A stretch of 36,510 nt of DNA from Pseudomonadota bacterium (GTDB lineage Bacteria > Pseudomonadota > Alphaproteobacteria > Caulobacterales > Caulobacteraceae), in the NCBI GenBank assembly GCA_023451375.1, contig JAEXZS010000017.1, positions 1 to 36,510 on the forward strand, read 5' to 3'. Numbering within the stretch: position 1 is the stretch's first letter; each line of letters opens with the position of its first letter. Below, one piece after another: positions 30,685-36,510 of the stretch. The notes beneath the pieces are model-generated. The model worked only from the letters and a program-made list of their open reading frames with translations, ran no database searches and was not told where the DNA came from. The translations under genes and the position numbers were made by a program.

Positions 30685-31116
30685 TCAGCGCGGGGTGAAC
30701 TTCCGGATCACCCCGGAGAAGGTCATCAGAAGGCGCTCGCCCGTGGTGATCTGGCCGCGCACGAAGATCAGGCTCTTGCCCGCCTTGGTGACCTGGCCGG
30801 TCGCCTCGATCAGCTCGCCGACGTAGCCGCCGTCGATGAAGGTGGAGTCCAGCTGCACCGTGACGCCCGAAGCGCCTTCCATCTCCTGATAGGCGATCTG
30901 GAACATGGCGATGTCGGCGAAGGTCATCAGGCAGCCGCCGTGCATCCGGTCGCCGGCGTTCATGTGCTTCTGCTCGGCGCGAAAGGCGCAGCGCATCTGG
31001 CCGTCCGGATCGGGCCGACTGAAGAAGGGCCCCACCACCGTGTCGAAGGTGTCGTGCAGGTCGTAGGTCTGCCAGCCGGCGAACTCGCCTTCGGTCACCG
31101 TTATCTTCTTGGGCAT
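30685..31116 (-). CDS. PaaI-family hotdog thioesterase
   Basis: The 143-aa hotdog-fold protein carries MHGGCLMTFADIAMFQIAYQ, where the HGG turn and the following Asp are the active-site signature of PaaI thioesterases. VTVQLDSTFIDGGYVGELIEATGQV and LIFVRGQITTGERLLMTFSGVIRKF make up the central sheet. It probably hydrolyses acyl- or aryl-CoA thioesters. The start at 31116 is chosen by fold and a TAAGG site; the frame reaches further to 31311. It is divergent from the DUF3253 gene with only 43 bp between start codons. Confidence 0.9.
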   Translation of the reverse strand: MPKKITVTEGEFAGWQTYDLHDTFDTVVGPFFSRPDPDGQMRCAFRAEQKHMNAGDRMHGGCLMTFADIAMFQIAYQEMEGASGVTVQLDSTFIDGGYVGELIEATGQVTKAGKSLIFVRGQITTGERLLMTFSGVIRKFTPR

Positions 31117-31159
31117 GATCGGCCTTACTTCTGAGCGTGCGCTGCAGCATATAGGCCGG

Positions 31160-31462
31160 ATGAGCGATCCGATCGAAGCCGCAATCCTGAACAAATTGTC
31201 CGCCCTCGGCCCGGGCAAGAGCATCGAGCCCGCCGAAGTGGCCAAGGACCTGCAGGCCGAGCAGTGGCAGCGCATGCTGCCCAAGGTGCGGGCCGTGGCG
31301 CTGGGTCTCATGCGTCAGGGCAGGCTGACCATCACCAAGAAGGGCAAGCCGGTCGATCCGGACAATTTCCGGGGCGTGACCCGCCTGCGCCTGCCGACCG
31401 AGGAGGAGACGGCCCTGGCTCTCAGCCGCCGACCGCCGGTCGAAGAGGGCGATGACGACTGA
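31160..31462 (+). CDS. DUF3253 protein
   Basis: The 100-aa protein begins MSDPIEAAILNKLSALGPGKSIEPAEVAKDL and contains a winged-helix-like pattern (KVRAVALGLMRQGRLTITKKGKPVDPDNFRGVTRLRL), which matches DUF3253. Such small proteins may bind nucleic acid, but no function is known. It overlaps the next gene by 11 bases, so coupled translation with the uracil-DNA glycosylase is likely and hints at a repair link. Confidence 0.85.
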   Translation: MSDPIEAAILNKLSALGPGKSIEPAEVAKDLQAEQWQRMLPKVRAVALGLMRQGRLTITKKGKPVDPDNFRGVTRLRLPTEEETALALSRRPPVEEGDDD

Positions 31463-32051
31463 TCTCGACGATGTCCTTGACGACATCCGCGCCTGCCGCG
31501 CCTGCGCCGGGGTGCTGCCGCATGCCCCGCGGCCCGTGGTCTGGGTCTTTCCCGAGACGCGCCTGCTGATCTGCGGCCAGGCGCCGGGGCGGCGGGTGCA
31601 TGAGAGCGGCCGTCCCTTCACGGACCCGTCCGGCGACAGATTGCGGCAGTGGATGGGGGTCGACTACGAGACCTTCTACGGCGATCCGCGCATCGGCGTG
31701 GCGGCGCAGGCCTTCTGCTATCCCGGCACGGCGCCGAAAGGCGGGGACTATCCGCCGCCGCCACTCTGCGCCGAGCTGTGGCGGCCGCGCCTGCTGGAGG
31801 CCCTGCCGCGAATGGAACTGACGCTGCTGGTCGGCGGCTACGCCCAGTCCTGGGCTCTGGGCGACCGGGCCAGGGCGAACATGACCGAGACGGTGCGGGC
31901 CTGGCGCGACTACGGCCCCGACCTTCTGCCGCTGCCGCATCCGTCCTGGCGCAACACCGCCTGGCTGAGGAAGAACCCCTGGTTCGAGGCCGAGGTCCTG
32001 CCCCATCTACGGCAAAGGGTCCGCACGCTGCTGGAGCGCACGGACCCTTGA
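31452..32051 (+). CDS. Uracil-DNA glycosylase family protein (family 4-like, Fe-S)
   Basis: The 199-aa protein carries the superfamily motifs CGQAPGRRVHESGRPFTDPSGDRL (about 41-64) and LPHPSWRN, the latter containing the catalytic-loop His. Cys15 and Cys18 in CRACAG, with Cys88 and Cys105, match the positions of the four 4Fe-4S ligands of family-4 enzymes. Family 4 enzymes remove uracil from DNA. The first motif lacks the usual Glu or Asp after GxxPG and has Arg-Arg-Val-His instead, so this is a divergent clade whose substrate is uncertain. It is coupled to the DUF3253 gene. Confidence 0.85.
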   Translation: MTTDLDDVLDDIRACRACAGVLPHAPRPVVWVFPETRLLICGQAPGRRVHESGRPFTDPSGDRLRQWMGVDYETFYGDPRIGVAAQAFCYPGTAPKGGDYPPPPLCAELWRPRLLEALPRMELTLLVGGYAQSWALGDRARANMTETVRAWRDYGPDLLPLPHPSWRNTAWLRKNPWFEAEVLPHLRQRVRTLLERTDP

Positions 32052-32072
32052 ACGCCTGGGTTTGAAGCCGGA

Positions 32073-32432
32073 TCAGCCGCGACGGTTGTCCCAGTCGCGA
32101 CGCTCATGGCGGATCTGCGCCGCCAGGCGGTCGAAGCGACGGTCCAGGTCGGCGCGCTCCCAGCCGGTCAGGCCGCCGCGACGATAGTGAGCTTCCAGCC
32201 GCAGCAGGCTGTTGAACTCGCCGCGCAGGCGGCTGGCTTCGCGGCGGCTCAGCTGGCCGTTGCGCAGGCCGCGATCGATGCGCCGGTCCAGGTTGGCCTG
32301 GCGGGCGTTGATCGACTGCCAGGAGCCGTAGCTGACCGCATGCGGCGCCGGGCGGTGATAGGACTGGGCGAAGGACGGCGCCGCCACCGAAGCGGCGGCC
32401 AGGATGACGGCGGGAACGATGAACTTCCGCAT
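32073..32432 (-). CDS. Small secreted protein, Arg-rich and helical
   Basis: The 119-aa product begins MRKFIVPAVILAAASVAAPSFAQS, a Sec signal peptide cut after FAQ. The mature part is helical and very rich in Arg: NARQANLDRRIDRGLRNGQLSRREASRLRGEF, then ERADLDRRFDRLAAQIRHERRDW. The two halves look like repeats of an L/R-rich helix-turn motif around GQLS.RE and GLT.WE, EF-hand-like in spacing but without the Asp loop. GAGGAGA precedes the ATG at 32432. It is divergent from the secreted protein at 32649. Such genes are frequent in Caulobacterales genomes; function unknown. Confidence 0.78.
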   Translation of the reverse strand: MRKFIVPAVILAAASVAAPSFAQSYHRPAPHAVSYGSWQSINARQANLDRRIDRGLRNGQLSRREASRLRGEFNSLLRLEAHYRRGGLTGWERADLDRRFDRLAAQIRHERRDWDNRRG

Positions 32433-32648
32433 GGGGATGTCTCCTCGGGTCGGCGCCGGTCGGGATGACCAGCGATGGCTTGAGATGAGCATCCGGCGGC
32501 TGAGCCCGATCTGAACGGGGGCGATCATCTGCGGTTCATCCGCCCGGTTAGCCCCGAAATCACCGATCGTTGGTTTGGCTCCGAGCCGGCTTTGACCTAT
32601 ACGCGTCATTCAGCACCTGTTCAGGCGAACCGGACCATACAGACCCCC

Positions 32649-32981
32649 ATGTTCCGCAAACCCGCCAGCCTCATCGTCGCCGCCGCGGCCCTGGCCCTCG
32701 CCCCCGTCCTGTCGACGGAGGCGGTCGCCCAGTCTCGCGGCGAACGTGACCGCCCGCAGTCCGAGGAGCGCCGCTCTCCGCGCGTCAGCCCGGACGAAGC
32801 TCGTCGCAGCGGCGGCCAGTACGGCCGCCCCATCGACACCCGCCCGCGCCGCGACGGGGACTATTCGGTCCTGGTCGAGCGCGAGGGCCGTGTCCGCGAG
32901 GTCGTCGTCGACGGCCAGACCGGGCGCGCCCGCCAGGGCGGCGGCGACAACGACAACAACCAGCGTCGCAGGCCGAACTGA
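32649..32981 (+). CDS. Secreted PepSY-like protein upstream of the PhoP/PhoQ-like pair
   Basis: The 110-aa product begins MFRKPASLIVAAAALALAPVLSTEAVAQ, a Sec signal. After a disordered Arg/Glu/Ser-rich stretch comes DGDYSVLVEREGRVREVVVDGQTGRA, which resembles a single PepSY unit (strand, charged turn, V-D-x-x-T-G-R). The tail is Gly/Asp/Asn-rich. The stop overlaps the response-regulator start (TGATG), so the three genes form one coupled operon. A periplasmic partner that modulates the sensor kinase is a reasonable inference. Confidence 0.72.
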   Translation: MFRKPASLIVAAAALALAPVLSTEAVAQSRGERDRPQSEERRSPRVSPDEARRSGGQYGRPIDTRPRRDGDYSVLVEREGRVREVVVDGQTGRARQGGGDNDNNQRRRPN

Positions 32982-33661
32982 TGCGCGTTCTCCTGGTGGA
33001 AGACGACGTGGATCTGTCGCGTCAGTTGAAGACCGCGCTGACCGACGCCGGCTATGCGGTGGATCACGCCCCCGACGGCGAGGAGGCGCACTTCCTGGGC
33101 GACACCGAGCCCTACGACGTCATCGTGCTGGACCTGGGCCTACCGCGCATCGACGGCGTATCGGTGCTGGAGCGGTGGCGCCGGGACGGCAAGACCACGC
33201 CGGTGCTCATCCTGACCGCGCGCGGCGCCTGGTCGGACAAGGTGTCGGGCTTCGACGCCGGCGCCGACGACTATCTGACCAAGCCCTTCCATACCGAGGA
33301 ATTGCTGGCGCGTCTGCGCGCCCTGCTGCGCCGCTCGGCCGGCCACGCCTCGGCGACGCTTTCGTGCGGCGGCTTGCGCCTGGACCCGCGTGCGGCCCGC
33401 GCCAGCGTCAACGGCGAGCCGCTGCGTCTGACCAGCCTGGAATACCGCCTGCTGCACTACATGATGATGCACCAGGGCCGCGTCATCAGCCGCACTGAAC
33501 TGGTCGAGCACCTGTACGACCAGGACTTCGACCGCGACTCCAACACCATCGAGGTGTTCATCGGCCGGGTGCGCAAGAAGGTCGGCTCGGACCGGATCGA
33601 AACCGTGCGCGGCCTCGGCTGTCGGCTGACGCCCCTGGCGGGCGAATCCGAGGCGGCGTGA
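32981..33661 (+). CDS. PhoP-like OmpR-family response regulator
   Basis: The 226-aa protein has a receiver domain (about 1-115) with the acidic residues of VEDDVD, phospho-acceptor Asp51 in LDLGLP and the Lys of TKPFHTEELLARL. A winged helix (about 128-220) ends IETVRGLGCRL. MRVLLVEDDVDLSRQLK is typical of the PhoP/QseB subgroup. It overlaps the upstream PepSY-like gene by one base and the kinase gene by four (GTGA). Confidence 0.94.
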   Translation: MRVLLVEDDVDLSRQLKTALTDAGYAVDHAPDGEEAHFLGDTEPYDVIVLDLGLPRIDGVSVLERWRRDGKTTPVLILTARGAWSDKVSGFDAGADDYLTKPFHTEELLARLRALLRRSAGHASATLSCGGLRLDPRAARASVNGEPLRLTSLEYRLLHYMMMHQGRVISRTELVEHLYDQDFDRDSNTIEVFIGRVRKKVGSDRIETVRGLGCRLTPLAGESEAA

Positions 33662-35091
33662 AAGAGGCATCGGCCTCCCCGCGGCGGCCTCGGCTGGATT
33701 GGGGGCGCTTCTTCGGGCGGCCGGGCCGCTCGCTGACCCGCCGGCTGATCTGGCTTGCATCGGCCTGGATACTGCTGGCCCTGGTGATCGCCGCCCTGTT
33801 CCTGACGCAGGCCTTCCAGGAATCGGCCCTGCGCCGCCTCGGCAACGTGCTGAACGAGACGATCGACGAGATCGTCGTCGCCGCCGCCCGCACGCCCCGC
33901 GACGAGGCCGTGCCCCAGATCCAGGACGCCCGCACCCTGCGCCTGCTGTCGGGGAAATACTGGGCGATCGCGCGCGCGGAGCCGGACGGCAGCCTGACCA
34001 TGCTGGAGCGGTCGCAGTCGCTGTGGAACTATGACCTCAACGCCCCGGACGACCTTCCCGAGCGGCTGAACGCGTCCTTCGGCGACGTGATCAGCTTCAA
34101 CACCATCGGCCCGAAGGACGAGCCGCTGCGCGCCGCCGCCAGCATGAAGTCGATCCCGCGCTACGATGAACCGGCGATCTTCCTGGCCGCGCTGGATAGG
34201 TCCAACATCGACGCCGACACCCGCCAGTTCGCCACCTTGACCTGGATCGCGCTGCTGGTGATGGGCTTCGGCCTGGTGTCGGCGGTGTTCATCCAGGTGC
34301 AGGTGGGGCTGCGGCCGCTCTACGAGCTGCGCAACGAGATCGCCGACGTGCGCAAGGGCAAGGCGGCGCGCATCGGCCGCAGCTATCCGGTGGAGATCCA
34401 GCCCCTGGCCGAGCAGGTCAATCGACTGCTGGACCACAATCAGGAGGTCGTCGAGCGTCAGCGCACCCACGTCGGCAACCTGGCCCATGCGCTGAAGACG
34501 CCGATCTCGGTGATGATGACAGAGGCGGGGACCGCCGAGGGGGCGCTGCCCGAGCTGGTGCGCCGCCAGACCAAGGTCATGCAGGGGCAGGTCGACCACC
34601 ACCTGCGCCGCGCCCGCGCCGCCGCCCGCGCCGCCCATGGCCTGGGTGAAAAGACCGGCGTGCCCGAGGTCCTGGACGAGTTGGCGGTGATGATCGAGCA
34701 GGTCTTCCGCGACAAGGGCGTCGAGATCGACTGGCGCGCGCCCGACGATCTGGCCTTCCGAGGCGAGCGCCAGGACCTGCAGGAAATCCTGGGCAATCTG
34801 ATGGAGAACGCCGCCAAGTTCAGCACGCGCCGGGTGCGCGTCTCCGCCGGAGCGGACGGCCTGGGCCGGATGGTGGCCGTGATCGAGGACGACGGCCCCG
34901 GCCTGCCCGAGGCCGCGCGCGCCGAGGTGATCAAGCGCGGCGCCCGGCTGGACGAGGGCGCCCCGGGCTCGGGCCTGGGCCTGGCGATCGTCGATGACCT
35001 GACGCGGGCCTACGGCGGGCGACTGACGCTGGGCGACAGCGACCTGGGCGGGCTGAAGGTGGTTCTGGAGCTGCCCGCCGCCGAACTGTGA
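33658..35091 (+). CDS. PhoQ-like sensor histidine kinase
   Basis: The 477-aa kinase starts at GTG 33658. It has membrane helices at about 31-50 and 192-214, with a periplasmic domain between them (about 52-188). HAMP-like sequence follows (about 215-265). The dimerisation box THVGNLAHALKTPISVMMTEAG has His277 as phospho-acceptor; the LAHALKTPI form is that of PhoQ-type kinases rather than the common SHELRTP. The ATPase domain carries EILGNLMENAAKF, IEDDGPGLPE and GSGLGLAIVDDLTRAYGG. The periplasmic domain is not obviously the acidic Mg-binding PhoQ sensor, so the stimulus is open. Confidence 0.93.
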   Translation: MKEASASPRRPRLDWGRFFGRPGRSLTRRLIWLASAWILLALVIAALFLTQAFQESALRRLGNVLNETIDEIVVAAARTPRDEAVPQIQDARTLRLLSGKYWAIARAEPDGSLTMLERSQSLWNYDLNAPDDLPERLNASFGDVISFNTIGPKDEPLRAAASMKSIPRYDEPAIFLAALDRSNIDADTRQFATLTWIALLVMGFGLVSAVFIQVQVGLRPLYELRNEIADVRKGKAARIGRSYPVEIQPLAEQVNRLLDHNQEVVERQRTHVGNLAHALKTPISVMMTEAGTAEGALPELVRRQTKVMQGQVDHHLRRARAAARAAHGLGEKTGVPEVLDELAVMIEQVFRDKGVEIDWRAPDDLAFRGERQDLQEILGNLMENAAKFSTRRVRVSAGADGLGRMVAVIEDDGPGLPEAARAEVIKRGARLDEGAPGSGLGLAIVDDLTRAYGGRLTLGDSDLGGLKVVLELPAAEL

Positions 35092-35173
35092 CGCCAAGCG
35101 CTTGTTAACACTGGCGGCGCACTGTGCCTGGCGATGAACGGCCCCTTGCCGGGAAGCGGGCCGGGAGACGAAT

Positions 35174-36510
35174 TTGACGGCTCTATCCCAGAAGCAACGG
35201 ACGGTCCTTACGGGCCTGGTCCAGCGCTGCGGCGATGCGGTGCTGGAGGGCCTGCGCGGCGGCTTTCCGGTCGAGGGGCAGTCGGACGCCAAGCTCATCG
35301 AACTGGCGACGTTGATCGAGTCTGAACGGCGCTCCCGGCGTCGGCGCGACGTCGCCTTCGCCCCCTTGTCGCCGATGTTCGCGGCGCGTCAGGACGGCGT
35401 GGCCGGCCTGGTCTTTCCCGCGGCCGCGCGCGACCGGGCCTGGCGCGCGGCGGCCGAGGCGGAGGCCGACCTGCTGCCGCTGCTGGACGGCGCCGGCCCA
35501 GCGGAGGGCGAATGGACGACCGTGGCCGACCGCCTCTGCGCCGCCGCCGCCGCCGCGGTTCGCGACTGGCGAGGCGAGGTCTGGCCGGACGCGTCGCGAG
35601 AGGCGCGCGAGGAGCTGGCCGGCTGTTTCGATCTGGCCCCGCTGGCTCGCCGCGCCCTTCCGCGCCTGCCCGTCTGGCTGGAGCGCCCCGACGACGAGCA
35701 GGCGGCGGGTCTGCGGCTGCTGATCCAGGACGCGAATGCGGTCGGATCGGAGGGCGGGCGGCGCATGGTCGACATCCTGTTCGCCCATGTGGCGGACGCC
35801 GAACGGATGCTGCGCGTCGTCACCCGCACCAGCCGCTCGGCGGGCAATGAACTGGTGCTGAGCCATTCCGAGATGGCCGTCTTCGTCGACCGGCTGCTGG
35901 CCTCGGTCAACGAGCGGGTGCTGCGCCTGGGGGCCCTGGGCCCGGCGCCGGACGAGGCCGAGGCTGCGCGCGCCGTGGTCGACGCCAACTGGTGCGCCGC
36001 GGTCCTGTCGGAACTGGACCTGACGCTACAGCTACGGCCGGACTCGCCCTGGGGCAAGACGACGCGGATGACCCGGGTCAAGCTGTCGGGACAGCTGTCC
36101 GGTCTGATGCGATCGGCGGGCGCGGCCGTGCATGCCGCTCTGCCGATGAAGCGGCGCGTGATCGCCGGACGGATGACCCGCATGGCGCCCTGGCTGGAGG
36201 CGCCCGCCGACGGCGAACCGATCGAGGCCGCCGCCGCTCTCCTGGCCCTGGTCACCGCCCTGCGCGGCGCGGCGGTGGTGTTCGGCAGCGAGTCCGATCG
36301 CCAGCGGCTGAACGCCGAACTGTCCGACTACCTGACCGCCTGGGCCAACGAGGCGCTGGACGAGGTCGCCGACGGCGACGCGCCGGACGCCGACAGGGCC
36401 CTCCGGCTGGTGGGCGTGGCGGCGCGCTTCCTGACTTTGATCGGCGCGCTGGAGGCGGCGCGGGCGATCCGCCGTCGGGCGGCGGCGGCCGAGACGGCGC
36501 GGGCCACGGG
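35174..36510 (+). CDS. Large protein of unknown function (partial, runs off right edge)
   Basis: The frame is open from an in-frame stop at 35135 to the end of the window, 445 codons without interruption, with the strong third-position GC bias of a real gene. The likely start is TTG at 35174, with GGGAG 6 bases upstream; no ATG or GTG precedes it after the stop. It begins LTALSQKQRTVLTGLVQRCG. The visible part is almost wholly alpha-helical and rich in Ala, Leu and Arg, with no signal peptide and no clear membrane helix. Segments include RTSRSAGNELVLSHSEMAVF and DLTLQLRPDSPWGKTTRMTR. No known domain recognised. It follows the kinase gene by 82 bp on the same strand and is probably cytoplasmic. 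Confidence 0.75.
   Translation, partial: MTALSQKQRTVLTGLVQRCGDAVLEGLRGGFPVEGQSDAKLIELATLIESERRSRRRRDVAFAPLSPMFAARQDGVAGLVFPAAARDRAWRAAAEAEADLLPLLDGAGPAEGEWTTVADRLCAAAAAAVRDWRGEVWPDASREAREELAGCFDLAPLARRALPRLPVWLERPDDEQAAGLRLLIQDANAVGSEGGRRMVDILFAHVADAERMLRVVTRTSRSAGNELVLSHSEMAVFVDRLLASVNERVLRLGALGPAPDEAEAARAVVDANWCAAVLSELDLTLQLRPDSPWGKTTRMTRVKLSGQLSGLMRSAGAAVHAALPMKRRVIAGRMTRMAPWLEAPADGEPIEAAAALLALVTALRGAAVVFGSESDRQRLNAELSDYLTAWANEALDEVADGDAPDADRALRLVGVAARFLTLIGALEAARAIRRRAAAAETARAT

Noticed and set aside
33457..35298. 613-aa minus-strand frame
   Set aside because: It is antisense to the response regulator and PhoQ-like kinase and shows no recognisable domain.
1..36510. CRISPR arrays, tRNA or rRNA genes, riboswitches, complete insertion sequences or phage genes
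   Set aside because: No regularly spaced repeats, cloverleaf-like sequences or complete transposases or phage structural genes were found by reading both strands.

Overview
The window is high-GC alphaproteobacterial DNA, most likely Caulobacteraceae and probably Brevundimonas. The evidence is gene content and order: uvrC followed by a carbonic anhydrase and pgsA, a UbiK-like gene followed by ybjN and proC, an OmpR/EnvZ-like pair beside a branched-chain aminotransferase, a PhoP/PhoQ-like pair, and small DUF1289, DUF3253 and DUF6894 proteins. There is no rRNA gene to confirm the genus, and no tRNA, CRISPR array or intact mobile element was seen.

1-4.2 kb is a scarred accessory stretch. It starts with the last codons of a transposase. 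A small cassette follows: a Tat-exported alpha/beta hydrolase, a short-chain dehydrogenase, and a divergent AraC regulator with a cupin sensor domain. An IS5-type transposase remnant lies inside the cassette. After it come a HipA-toxin remnant and about 700 bp with no recognisable gene and lower GC, which contains a perfect 10+1+10 palindrome.

4.2-16.3 kb is the most distinctive part, an envelope-glycan and stress island. An NdvA-like glucan exporter is divergent from galE, a GH1-like protein, and a fused glycosyltransferase / UDP-galactopyranose mutase. GalE and Glf together convert UDP-glucose to UDP-galactofuranose, with a candidate transferase on the same polypeptide. Next come a small ORF, a DUF892 ferritin-like protein, a manganese catalase, and a CYP152-type peroxygenase P450 fused to a four-helix membrane domain. 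Two small envelope proteins, an Hsp20 and a DUF2188-like protein close the island. Several promoters here resemble the EcfG general-stress consensus (GGAAC-N16/17-CGTT). The hsp20 leader has a sigma32-like promoter and a hairpin that pairs its whole Shine-Dalgarno.

16.4-29.3 kb is mostly core metabolism: a crotonase, a 50-aa small protein, DUF1289, a retropepsin-like protease, pgsA, a beta-carbonic anhydrase, uvrC, UbiK-like, ybjN, proC, a secreted protein, an EnvZ/OmpR-like pair, ilvE, a frameshifted PIN toxin remnant, nupC and a glutathione S-transferase.

29.3-36.5 kb holds a 37-aa small ORF, a Crp/Fnr regulator divergent from a DUF6894 protein, a PaaI thioesterase divergent from DUF3253 and a family-4-like uracil-DNA glycosylase, two divergent secreted proteins, and a PhoP/PhoQ-like system translationally coupled to an upstream PepSY-like secreted protein. 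The window ends inside a long TTG-start gene of unknown function.
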